The notes beneath the pieces were generated by a model. That model did no database searches and was not told where the DNA came from. It was given only the letters and a program-made list of their open reading frames with translations. Shown here in pieces: positions 7,900 through 16,211 of a DNA stretch of 64,000 bases (position 1 is the stretch's first letter; every line of letters begins with the position of its first letter). Source of the stretch: JAMXLG01 sp963818925 (GTDB lineage: Bacteria > Vulcanimicrobiota > Vulcanimicrobiia > Vulcanimicrobiales > Vulcanimicrobiaceae); the NCBI GenBank assembly GCA_963818925.1, contig CAWFTN010000001.1, positions 2,604,001 through 2,668,000 of the forward strand. The letters run 5' to 3'. A program made the position numbers and the translations under genes.

Positions 7900-9192
7900 A
7901 TGCTCCGGCAAGCGCTTGTCGCTGAAGCGGCCGCTTTGGCGACGTTCCTGATCGTGTACGCGCTCTGCGTTCCCCTGAACGCTGGGCCGGCACCCGCGAT
8001 TCTCGGCACCGTCATCGCGCTCGGTCTCGCGCGCCGTCCGGCGCCGAGCGAACGCGTTCATGTGTTCCTCGAGGCAGCGGGTGTTTTGGCGGTTGCGATC
8101 GCGGCCGGTTTGATCGGCAGCATCCTCCGTTGGAATCTGCTTGCCGGCGGCCTGCTGTTCTCGGTAGCACTCGCCGCGTCCGTGTGGCTGCGCGGACTGC
8201 ACGACGATGCACGGATCATCGGTCGCGTCATCGCGCTTCCGTTCATTGCGATCCTCGTCGTGCCGATTCCGCATACAAGCGCGAACGCGCGTTGGCTGCT
8301 GATAGTTGCGCCGCTCGCCGCGCTTGCGATCACGTCGTTGATGCAACGCATGATGCCGACGCCCCCGGCGGCGGTATCGGCGCGAGGCAAAGCGAGTACG
8401 TTACAGCCGCCGCCGCACGTGCGCATGGCATTGCAGATGTTCGTCGCGTTGCTGCCGGCATTCCTCATCGGCACGCTATTCATTCGCGCGCACTGGCCGT
8501 GGATCGTCTTGAGCGCCTTCATCGTCTGCAGCGGTGCGCTCGGACGCGCGGACGCGGTGCACAAAGGCTTGCTGCGGCTGGCGGGCGCACTCGGTGGCGG
8601 AATCATCGCGGCCGCGGTGGCGTTGCTCGCGCCGGCGGGCGGAGTAATCGACGCGACGGTAATCTTTGCCGCGCTGCTTGCCGGCCTGATCTTGCGCAAC
8701 CGAAATTATGCCTATTGGGCTGCCTGCACGACGCTCGTCTTCGCTATGCTGCAACGCGACAACTCCGCCGTCAGCCTGTCGCTCTACCTTGTCCGCTTGG
8801 GGTGTATCTTCATCGGTGCCGCATGCGGAATCGTCGCAACGTGCACGATCTTGCCGATGAAAACCAGCGACGTCGCGCGCCGCCGTCTGGCCGATGCGCT
8901 CGCCGCCCTGGAATCGGGCGACACGGCAACGGCGGAACGTGAAGCGCAAGCGTTGGAACGCCTTGCTCCGCCGCTACGCCTACATCGCATGTTGACGTTC
9001 GCACCGCGAAACGACGACCATCCCGCTGTGTGGATCGCGCAAGCACGGCAACTCTTTGCGCACACCGATACGCATGTGGATTCCGCAAAGCTTTCGGCCG
9101 CGATCAAAAACGCGCGCCGCGCGATCCGCGATAAAGATGGAATAGGTCAAGCGCTGCAGCGAGTACGCGACGCGCTTACGTCAAGCCCTTGA
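7900..9192 (+). CDS. FUSC-like / aromatic-acid exporter family membrane protein
   Basis: A 430-aa inner membrane protein with two clusters of about five to six hydrophobic helices (residues 8-150 and 180-320) separated by a short cytoplasmic stretch, then a soluble helical tail from about residue 325. That two-repeat layout, with RADAVHKGLLRLAGALGGG at the start of the second repeat, is typical of FUSC/YccC-type exporters of aromatic acids. The start has no obvious ribosome binding site and lies 24 bases from the divergent gene at 7875. Its last 17 bases overlap the end of meaB on the other strand. The substrate is unknown. Confidence 0.7.
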   Translation: MLRQALVAEAAALATFLIVYALCVPLNAGPAPAILGTVIALGLARRPAPSERVHVFLEAAGVLAVAIAAGLIGSILRWNLLAGGLLFSVALAASVWLRGLHDDARIIGRVIALPFIAILVVPIPHTSANARWLLIVAPLAALAITSLMQRMMPTPPAAVSARGKASTLQPPPHVRMALQMFVALLPAFLIGTLFIRAHWPWIVLSAFIVCSGALGRADAVHKGLLRLAGALGGGIIAAAVALLAPAGGVIDATVIFAALLAGLILRNRNYAYWAACTTLVFAMLQRDNSAVSLSLYLVRLGCIFIGAACGIVATCTILPMKTSDVARRRLADALAALESGDTATAEREAQALERLAPPLRLHRMLTFAPRNDDHPAVWIAQARQLFAHTDTHVDSAKLSAAIKNARRAIRDKDGIGQALQRVRDALTSSP

Positions 9193-10156
9193 CGATTGCG
9201 CGCGGCCGGACGGGCGCCTCGTCGACGTCCTCCGTCTCATCGGTCGCGTTGAAGCGCGTCAACAGCGTGTCGGCTGCTGCATACGGATCGACGTCGGTGC
9301 GCACGTCGTGCAGTTCGTGCTGCAGCCGTTTCTGCAATCGCCCGAGCGCGAGTTGCCGCACTTGATGCGTGAACGCTTCGCGGCGTTTTGCTTCGATTTC
9401 GCCCGTTTCGTTCAAGTACACGACATGCGCCTCGATCGCTTTCCATAGATCGTCTACGCCCTCGCCCGAGAGCGCCTGCGTCATCACGAGCTCGGGGACC
9501 CACCCCGTAAACTGCAACATCTCCATCATCCCACGAATCTCGCGCCGCATTTGATTGGCCATCGGGTGATCCGCTTTGTTGACGACGAAGATGTCCGCGA
9601 TCTCCATGATGCCGGCTTTGAGCACTTGAATCGAATCGCCGCTGCCGGGTTGCAGCGCGACGAGCGTCGTTTGCGCGAGCTCCGCGATTTCGATTTCACT
9701 TTGACCGACGCCGACGGTTTCGATCAACACGACGTCGAGACCGAAGGCATCCATGAGCAGAGCCGCGTCGGCCGTTGCGCCGGCAAGTCCGCCCAAATGC
9801 CCGCGACTCGCCATCGAGCGAATAAACACGTTGGGATCGACGAAATGCTCGGTCAGGCGAATGCGATCGCCGAGTAATGCGCCATGCGAAAACGGCGAAC
9901 TCGGATCGACGGAAATGACGCCGACGGTCTTGCCGAGCGAGCGCGCTTTGCGGACGATGGCCGACGAGAGCGTCGACTTTCCAACGCCGGGCGGTCCGGT
10001 AAGTCCAATCGTCATCGCGCGCCCGGTGCGCGGATAGAGGCGCCGGATCAGCTCCGCGCCGCGTCCACCTTCCGCCCAGGAGATTGCGCGTGCGAGGCCG
10101 CGCGGCCGTCCGTCATTGAAGTCGCGCAGCAGCGCGTCGATACCAAGAGTCGCCAA
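9176..10156 (-). CDS. meaB: Methylmalonyl-CoA mutase-associated GTPase MeaB (ArgK family)
   Basis: A 326-aa G3E-type P-loop GTPase that gates adenosylcobalamin delivery to, and protects, methylmalonyl-CoA mutase. The Walker A motif GPPGVGKST is near residues 54-62; VDPSSPFSHGALLGDRIR, IETVGVGQSE and VNKADHP (switch and base-recognition motifs) follow. The start is TTG with no strong ribosome binding site. It follows the TSNG-repeat gene on the same strand after 39 bases and ends 17 bases inside the convergent FUSC-like gene. It presumably serves the mutase encoded 2 to 5 kb away. Confidence 0.93.
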   Translation of the reverse strand: MATLGIDALLRDFNDGRPRGLARAISWAEGGRGAELIRRLYPRTGRAMTIGLTGPPGVGKSTLSSAIVRKARSLGKTVGVISVDPSSPFSHGALLGDRIRLTEHFVDPNVFIRSMASRGHLGGLAGATADAALLMDAFGLDVVLIETVGVGQSEIEIAELAQTTLVALQPGSGDSIQVLKAGIMEIADIFVVNKADHPMANQMRREIRGMMEMLQFTGWVPELVMTQALSGEGVDDLWKAIEAHVVYLNETGEIEAKRREAFTHQVRQLALGRLQKRLQHELHDVRTDVDPYAAADTLLTRFNATDETEDVDEAPVRPRAIVKGLT

Positions 10157-10195
10157 AGTATCGGTGGGATTGTGGCCGCCGCCGGAACGCCCCTT

Positions 10196-10882
10196 TTAGG
10201 TACCGACCGTAATCTCGATACTTCCGTTCGACGTGCGCGCGCTTGCCGAACCCGGGCCTGCGCCGCCGCTGAGCGGATTCTCGACGTGACCGTTCGAGGT
10301 ACCGGCGTCGACATGTGTCGTAAAGCCGCGCGGCACGTGAAGCGCGATACGCCCGTTGCTCGTGCGCAGTGTGACACGCGGAGGCCCTCCCGCAAGCGTT
10401 GCAATCGTGGCATCGATCTCGCCATTCGCGGTGCGCGCATTGACGATGGGGCCGGCGCCGTCGATTTTGATGCGACCGTTGCTCGTCGTTGCAACGAGCG
10501 CAGCAATGACGCCGGAAACGGAAATGCGTCCGTTGGTGACGTCGACCATTAGCGGCCGATTTGCCGGTACGTGGACGGTCCAATGAAACGACTCGCCCGA
10601 ACCGGAGTGCACCAACCCGAAGAAGTATGACTTTTTCTCGCCGGTGTAGACGGCGGTCACCGTGATCGATCTTCCGTTGCGCGTAACGTCGGCGCGCACG
10701 TCGCCGGGTTTTCCGCGGCTCACGTCCTGCTCGACGCTGATCTCCGGGCGGTTCCACGCCTCGACGTCGACGGTCGAACCGATCCATTGATTCGCTTCGG
10801 TCGTCGTAATGGTAATGCTGGAATCCGCACCGGCCGGCGCGCCGGCGATTGCTGCCGCTAAAATCAGTCCGAACATGCTCAT
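10196..10882 (-). CDS. Secreted DUF4097-type beta-helix protein with TSNG repeats
   Basis: A 228-aa protein with a signal peptide (MSMFGLILAAAIAGAPAGA). From residue 113 it contains six copies of a short T-x-N-G-x-I repeat spaced about 20 residues apart (VTNGRISV, TSNGRIKI, TANGEIDA, TSNGRIAL, TSNGHVEN, TSNGSIEI), as in DUF4097/putative adhesin proteins that fold into a beta-helix. The real start is the ATG at 10882; the open frame further upstream is antisense of the next gene. It lies just before meaB on the same strand. The role is unknown; an envelope location is inferred. Confidence 0.75.
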   Translation of the reverse strand: MSMFGLILAAAIAGAPAGADSSITITTTEANQWIGSTVDVEAWNRPEISVEQDVSRGKPGDVRADVTRNGRSITVTAVYTGEKKSYFFGLVHSGSGESFHWTVHVPANRPLMVDVTNGRISVSGVIAALVATTSNGRIKIDGAGPIVNARTANGEIDATIATLAGGPPRVTLRTSNGRIALHVPRGFTTHVDAGTSNGHVENPLSGGAGPGSASARTSNGSIEITVGT

Positions 10883-10942
10883 ATCGCACTTACGTTCGCC
10901 GCCCGCCCCGGGTTTCAGCCGCTCGCATAGAAGAGAATCCGC

Positions 10943-12157
10943 ATGCTGGCCGGTGCGCTGCTGGCCGCATCGCTCGCGCTCGGCGCCGCGCAGTCTCAAA
11001 AGATCGATGCTGCGGTCGAGCAAGTGATGGCGGCGGACCACATTGAGGGTCTTTCCATCGGCGTCGCGCGCAAGGGCGACGTGCTGCTGTTGCGCGGCTA
11101 CGGCACCGCTACGGGCGGCACCGTCTACCGGATCGGCTCGTTGACGAAACAATTCACCGCGGCGCTCGTCTTGCAACAGGTCGAACGCGGAACCTTGTCG
11201 TTCGATACGTCGACGCACGGCGTCACCGTGCAACAACTGCTCGCGCAAACAACGGGGCTTCCGACGTACGGCGGCGATCCACAGAGCATCGAAACCGCAT
11301 TGCAGTCGCAGCCGGTCTTTGCGCCCGGCACGCAGTTCGAATACAGCAACACGAATTACTACCTTCTCGGTACGCTGCTCGAGTCGACGACGCACACACC
11401 ACTTGCGGCGCTCTTGCGTGCGAATATCACTGATCCGTTAGGATTGCGCGACACGTCGCTTGCGGCGCCCGACGCGTCGGCCGGGATGTCTTCGAGCGCG
11501 CGCGACATTCTCACGTGGCTGGAAGCGCTTCGCATCGGACATGTCGTCTCCGAGGCGGACTTTCAAGCGATGACCGCCTCTCATGCACTCACGAGCGGCG
11601 AACGAACCCATTACGGGTACGGTTTCTACATTCGCGACTGGTACGGATGGAAAACCGCCGAGCATCCCGGCTATGTCGACGGATTCAGCGCCGACGATGC
11701 GCTCGTGATCGACGACGGCCTTGAAATCGTCGTGCTCGCAAACGCCGGGAACGTCTATCTTCTCCCCCTGACGAAAACGGTCGTGCAACTGCTCGAGCCG
11801 CCGCGTGACAGCGCACTCGTCGCAGATTTTCAGCATCCCGCGGAAAACGAAAACCCGGCGGTGACGCGAGACGTGACGGAACTGGTCCATGAATTCCAAC
11901 ATGGCGCGATCGATCGCAGCCGGTTCACCCCATCGCTCAATAAAACGCTCTCACAGCAACAGGTCCATGAAGGCGAGGAACTGCTCTCGCCGCTCGGAAC
12001 GCTGACCCTTGTCGAGTTCATCGATCGCACGACCGTCGGCGGAACGGCATTCGAGAAGTATCGTCTGAGTTTCGGGTACAAGCAGTTTTGGATGACCCTT
12101 AGCTACGATGCGGACGGCAAGATCGACACGCTGGCCATTACCACGGACGACGACTGA
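10943..12157 (+). CDS. Secreted serine hydrolase, beta-lactamase class C fold
   Basis: A 404-aa penicillin-binding-protein-like serine hydrolase with a signal peptide ending near AAQS. The catalytic pair is Ser66 and Lys69 in GSLTKQ, and the Tyr motif is Y134-S-N in EYSNTNYYLLG. The C-terminal 110 residues form an extra domain. AGAGAA precedes the ATG. It is divergent from the TSNG-repeat gene (60-base gap) and 8 bases upstream of the GH125 gene. It is probably an esterase or peptidase rather than a true beta-lactamase, because family members with this motif set have varied substrates. Confidence 0.82.
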   Translation: MLAGALLAASLALGAAQSQKIDAAVEQVMAADHIEGLSIGVARKGDVLLLRGYGTATGGTVYRIGSLTKQFTAALVLQQVERGTLSFDTSTHGVTVQQLLAQTTGLPTYGGDPQSIETALQSQPVFAPGTQFEYSNTNYYLLGTLLESTTHTPLAALLRANITDPLGLRDTSLAAPDASAGMSSSARDILTWLEALRIGHVVSEADFQAMTASHALTSGERTHYGYGFYIRDWYGWKTAEHPGYVDGFSADDALVIDDGLEIVVLANAGNVYLLPLTKTVVQLLEPPRDSALVADFQHPAENENPAVTRDVTELVHEFQHGAIDRSRFTPSLNKTLSQQQVHEGEELLSPLGTLTLVEFIDRTTVGGTAFEKYRLSFGYKQFWMTLSYDADGKIDTLAITTDDD

Positions 12158-12165
12158 GGATATCG

Positions 12166-13533
12166 GTGCTGCGAATCACGCTCGCGATGTTTTTGATCGC
12201 GCAGAGTTTGATCGTGCCGCTCACCGGCCAGCGTACACGCGCCGTCCAGGCCGAGTCGCTCTTTCACACGCTCTTTCGTGACTTCTTTCCGGAAGACGAT
12301 GCGACGACGTACGTGCAAACGGGCGATATTCCGGCGATGTGGCTGCGCGATTCGGCGGCGCAAACGATTCCGTACGTCCGGTTTCAAGTCGACTATCCCG
12401 TGTTGCGCCGCCGCTTTACCGGCGTAATCCAGCGGGACGCGAACGCAATCAATCTCGACCCGTTTGCCAACGCGTTCAATGCGGACTACACGCCATGGGA
12501 GCGCAAGTGGGAAGTCGACTCGATCGCGTGGCCCGTGATGCTCGCGTTCGTCTACCTCGAACAAACCGGCGACCGTTCGATCTTTACGCCGGAACTCCAC
12601 GTGGCGCTCAGCCGCATCGTCTACACGTATGGATGCGAGCAGCATCACTCGCGGTGCAGCACGTATAAGTATCCCTATCGCACGTATTCCGACGATCGCT
12701 ACAACGAAAGCAGCGGATTGATCTGGTGCGCGTTCCGTCCCTCCGACGATCCCGTGCAATACCGCTTTAATATTCCGCAGAACATGATCGCGGTCGTCGC
12801 ATTGCGCGAGATCCGTCGGTTGGCGCTCGATGGATACGGCGATCGCGGATTGGCGGCGAAGGCGCTGACGCTCGAACAGTCCGTGATAAGCGGCATCATG
12901 CAATACGGCATGGTCTTCGACGAAAAGACGCGCACGTGGATGTACGCGTACGAAACGGACGGATACGGCCGCTACAACCTGATGGATGACGCGAATATTC
13001 CGAACCTCACCACGCTTCCGTACATCAATTGGTCGTCGGCGTACTACCCCGTGTATCGCGCTACGCGCAAGTTCGCGCTCAGTTCGCGCAATCCGTGGTA
13101 CTTTCGCGGGCGCTACGCCGAGGGATTGGGGAGCCCGCACACGCCATCCGGCAATGTGTGGCCGCTCGGGATGATCGGTGAAGCATTGACCGAAACGAAT
13201 ACCGCGTCGATCGATGAGTTGATCACGACGCTCGCCGAAACCGACAGCGAAGCGGGGCTGCTTCACGAAAGCTTTTATGCCGACGGCTATTGGCGGTTCA
13301 CGCGTGAGGAATTCGGATGGGCGAACGCGTTGTACGCCGAGCTGCTCTTTCGAACGCTCGGGGGATTCGAGACGACGCCGTTTATTCGCGAGGGCGTGGT
13401 GCTGCCGTTCCAACGCCGCACGCCGACGCCGACGCTCGTCCCGCTCGAGGACCAGCTCTTCAATACCTCATCGCTCGTCGGTGCCCTCGGGCGGCTGCTA
13501 TACGAAGGGCGCGCAGCAGCGATCAATCAGTAA
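12166..13533 (+). CDS. GH125 exo-alpha-1,6-mannosidase (DUF1237), secreted
   Basis: A 455-aa glycoside hydrolase of family 125, which removes alpha-1,6-linked mannose by inversion without a metal. The family signature TGDIPAMWLRDSAAQ is complete near residue 60, and DPFANAFNADYTPWERKWEVDS, SSGLIWCAFRPSDD and HESFYADGYWRFTREEFGWANA follow. The start is a GTG preceded by TGAGGA, with a weak N-terminal hydrophobic segment. It follows the serine hydrolase by 8 bases, so the two are probably co-transcribed. A role in trimming fungal or bacterial mannan or N-glycans is inferred. Confidence 0.92.
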   Translation: MLRITLAMFLIAQSLIVPLTGQRTRAVQAESLFHTLFRDFFPEDDATTYVQTGDIPAMWLRDSAAQTIPYVRFQVDYPVLRRRFTGVIQRDANAINLDPFANAFNADYTPWERKWEVDSIAWPVMLAFVYLEQTGDRSIFTPELHVALSRIVYTYGCEQHHSRCSTYKYPYRTYSDDRYNESSGLIWCAFRPSDDPVQYRFNIPQNMIAVVALREIRRLALDGYGDRGLAAKALTLEQSVISGIMQYGMVFDEKTRTWMYAYETDGYGRYNLMDDANIPNLTTLPYINWSSAYYPVYRATRKFALSSRNPWYFRGRYAEGLGSPHTPSGNVWPLGMIGEALTETNTASIDELITTLAETDSEAGLLHESFYADGYWRFTREEFGWANALYAELLFRTLGGFETTPFIREGVVLPFQRRTPTPTLVPLEDQLFNTSSLVGALGRLLYEGRAAAINQ

Positions 13534-13610
13534 TGTCATCCCATCGTGTCGCCAAGGAACATTACATCTGGTTCCAAATGACGTTCGTCGCAGAACCGCG
13601 GAGGATGTAG

Positions 13611-15410
13611 ATGAACGTGGTATCGCTTCCACCTGCGACACCGTGCCGCGCGCCGATGTTGTTCGCGCAAATGCGCGCAGCAGAGGGTGGTGCCGCGGCG
13701 GACGGCATCGGCGAAACGATTGCGAGTGGAACGGTCAACGTTTCCGGATTAAACGGTCCAGGCACGATCGCGACCGATCGGCGCGACGGACGCTGGTCGC
13801 GCAATTTTCGCGTCCGCTATCTTGGACCGACCGCGGACGCGTACGACGGCAAGCAGTTATGGGCGCGCGACATTTCCGGCGGCGTGCACGCAATCGATGC
13901 GCCGTTTTCCCGACGGCGAACCGTAACTGACGCATATCTTGAGCGGCGCGCGTATTTCGGGCCGAGTGCCGCGACGTTCACCTGTCTGGGCGAGACCACC
14001 GAAGACGGCCAACGAGTCGAACGCATTCGCACACAGCCGCGCGGCGGAACGCCCGCAATCCTCGCAATCGACCCGCGCACGCATTTGCTTGCAAGCATCA
14101 GCGAACGGCTTCCAACGACGACCGAAGTAACGCGGTTTTCCGACTACCGCGCCGTCGAGGGGCTCGTGCTTCCGTTCAGCATACGATCCGGAACGCTCGC
14201 AGAACCCGAGAACGGATACGCGTTCGCGGTCCGGCGCTACATCGTTGTTGCGCATCCACGCAACGGCGACTTCGGTAAGCCGGCAGAACTCAACGCGGCA
14301 CGCATGATCGGCAGCGCGCGTTCGACGACCGTTCCGGTCGTGCTCGATGGTCGTCAATTGCTCGTGTGGGCATCGATCGACGGAAACGCTACGATGCCGT
14401 TCATTCTCGACACCGGCGGACATGCGATTCTCACCACGCAAGCGGCAAGAGCGCTGCACCTCAATCCGCACGGCGCGGGCGTAAGCGGCGGATCGGGCGC
14501 CGGAACGATTTCGCTGCAATATGCCGGCGTCGAGACTATTCGCATCGGAAATGCGCTCGTGCCGCATCAAACGTTTCTGGTCATTCCATATCCGTATTCA
14601 TTCTACGAGCGCGGGCGGCATCAACCGATCGCGGGCATTCTCGGTCTCGAAATCTTCGAGCGCTTCGTTACGCAGATCGATTACGGACGCGGACGTTTGA
14701 CCTTGACGCCATTTGCAACGTACACGCACGGCTCGCACGGCGGCGCCATTCCGATATCCTTTCAGGAAGATATGCCGCTTGCCGATGCGGGCGTTGACGG
14801 AAAGAACGGCTTGTTCGGCGTCGACACCGGGAACGCGGGAACCGTGATTCTTTTCGGCTCGTACCTCGACCGAACGAACCTCGCTCGCACGTACGCGACC
14901 GGGATGAGCGCGCAAGGTCACGGAACGGGCGGTTCAAATTCCGGACGAATCGTTACGCTTCACGCGTTCAGCGTCGCACATCATACGTTTGCGAAGGTGC
15001 CTGCATTTCTGACGTACATGCGCAGCGGATCGTTTTCATCGTGGACGGAAGCGGGCAATTTCGGCTACGAAATTCTCTCGCGATTCGTCCCGACGTTCGA
15101 CTATGCGCGCCGAACGCTCTATCTCGATAGCAGCCCATTCGCGCATGCGCCGCCGAAGAACCGCGCGGGCTTCGCCGCCGGCAAAGACCGGCCGGGCGTG
15201 TTCGTCGTCGAACGGGTGAAGCCGTCCTCGCCCGCTGCATCGGCGGGACTCGCGACAGGCGATCAAATTACGAAAATCAACGGGAAACCGGCAGCCGACT
15301 TTTCATACGGCGACCTCTACACGCTCGTTACCGGAGCGGCGAAGTCAACGCTTCGTTTGAGCGTTACGCGCGGCGGCAAGACGAGAGACGTTACACTCGT
15401 CCTTCAGTAA
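13611..15410 (+). CDS. Retropepsin-like aspartic protease with C-terminal PDZ domain
   Basis: A 599-aa protein. The first 230 residues resemble a periplasmic beta-rich domain, followed by two aspartic-protease lobes: FILDTGGHAILTT near residue 265 and FGVDTGNAGTVILF near residue 405. A PDZ domain closes the chain (SSPAASAGLATGDQITKING). GGAGGATGTAG precedes the ATG at 13611. Relatives usually have a signal peptide, but none is visible here (MNVVSLPPATPCRAPMLFAQ), so the export signal may be lost or the start misplaced. It follows the mannosidase by 77 bases on the same strand. Confidence 0.78.
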   Translation: MNVVSLPPATPCRAPMLFAQMRAAEGGAAADGIGETIASGTVNVSGLNGPGTIATDRRDGRWSRNFRVRYLGPTADAYDGKQLWARDISGGVHAIDAPFSRRRTVTDAYLERRAYFGPSAATFTCLGETTEDGQRVERIRTQPRGGTPAILAIDPRTHLLASISERLPTTTEVTRFSDYRAVEGLVLPFSIRSGTLAEPENGYAFAVRRYIVVAHPRNGDFGKPAELNAARMIGSARSTTVPVVLDGRQLLVWASIDGNATMPFILDTGGHAILTTQAARALHLNPHGAGVSGGSGAGTISLQYAGVETIRIGNALVPHQTFLVIPYPYSFYERGRHQPIAGILGLEIFERFVTQIDYGRGRLTLTPFATYTHGSHGGAIPISFQEDMPLADAGVDGKNGLFGVDTGNAGTVILFGSYLDRTNLARTYATGMSAQGHGTGGSNSGRIVTLHAFSVAHHTFAKVPAFLTYMRSGSFSSWTEAGNFGYEILSRFVPTFDYARRTLYLDSSPFAHAPPKNRAGFAAGKDRPGVFVVERVKPSSPAASAGLATGDQITKINGKPAADFSYGDLYTLVTGAAKSTLRLSVTRGGKTRDVTLVLQ

Positions 15411-15421
15411 ACTACGCGCAA

Positions 15422-16138
15422 CTATGCGCCGAAGCGTCGCTGGCGATCGCCGTACTCGCGCACGGCCGCATCGAACTGCGCGGCATCGAAATCGGGCCAC
15501 ATCACCGGAAGCGTCAATAGCTCCGTATACGCCAGCTGATATAAAAGGAAATTCGAAACGCGGAACTCGGCGCCGGTTCGGATCAGGAGATCCGGATCGG
15601 CGGCGTGCGGCGCGTACATGCGCGCGCGCAGCGTCGTTTCATCGATCGAGTCGGGCGCAATCCGGTTCGCGGCGACGTCGCGGGCGATCGATTGCACGGC
15701 GCGAACGATCTCGCTGCGGCCGCTGTAATTGAGCGCAAGCGCGAGCGTTACGCGCGTGCCACCCTTCGTGGCTTCGACGAGATCCCGCAGCGCGGCGCGC
15801 GCCGGGAACGCGAAGGCGTCGAGCTCACCGATGATCTCTACGCGCACGCCTTGGCGAATCAAATCCGGTTTCTCGGACTGGGCGCAGGCGGCATAGAGCT
15901 GCATCAGCAGACCGACCTCGCCCGCTTCGCGGCGCCAGTTCTCGGTCGAGAATCCGTAGACGGTGAGCCGGCCGACGCCGGCGGATGCGGCCGCCCGAAC
16001 GGCTCCGCGAAGCGCGTTGACGCCGCGCCGGTAGCCCTCGGCAACCGGCAGGCCGCGCTCCCTCGCCCAACGGCGATTGCCATCCATAATGATGGCAATG
16101 TGCTGAGGGACGGCCGCGAGCGCGCGCGCGTTGATCAT
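15422..16138 (-). CDS. uppS: Undecaprenyl diphosphate synthase (cis-prenyltransferase)
   Basis: A 238-aa enzyme that condenses isopentenyl diphosphate onto farnesyl diphosphate to make the C55 carrier lipid for peptidoglycan and polysaccharides. The catalytic motif HIAIIMDGNRRWA is at the N-terminus, with GVGRLTVYGFSTENW and the C-terminal LLIRTGAEFRVSNFLLYQLAYTE (usually GE-RxSNFLLWQ). There is no ribosome binding site. A perfect palindrome (16140-16164) starts one base before the ATG at 16138, so the message may be leaderless or the site an operator. Confidence 0.93.
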   Translation of the reverse strand: MINARALAAVPQHIAIIMDGNRRWARERGLPVAEGYRRGVNALRGAVRAAASAGVGRLTVYGFSTENWRREAGEVGLLMQLYAACAQSEKPDLIRQGVRVEIIGELDAFAFPARAALRDLVEATKGGTRVTLALALNYSGRSEIVRAVQSIARDVAANRIAPDSIDETTLRARMYAPHAADPDLLIRTGAEFRVSNFLLYQLAYTELLTLPVMWPDFDAAQFDAAVREYGDRQRRFGA

Positions 16139-16139
16139 G

Positions 16140-16164
16140 TCTTACTTTGTAACACAAAGTAAGA
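16140..16164. promoter_or_regulatory. Perfect 11-bp palindrome between uppS and the Tricorn homologue
   Basis: TCTTACTTTGT and its exact reverse complement ACAAAGTAAGA are separated by AAC. The site lies in the 73-base gap between two divergent genes and touches the uppS start codon. A uppS-direction TTGCAC sits about 18 bases from TACAAA, which falls inside the palindrome, so a regulator bound here would block the -10 region. The form suits a dimeric HxlR-, PadR- or TetR-like repressor, but none is identified. Confidence 0.65.
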
Positions 16165-16211
16165 GTCACGTGCAAGAGACGCATCTCGCAAGACGTAAAC
16201 CCCTGCTCGTC

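Noticed and set aside
7024..8346. Long N-terminal extension of the secreted protein gene (440 aa)
   Set aside because: The extra 157 residues are antisense to the FUSC-like gene and low-complexity; the signal peptide starts at 7875.
12103..13413. 436-aa minus-strand ORF inside the GH125 gene
   Set aside because: Antisense shadow; the mannosidase signatures are on the plus strand.
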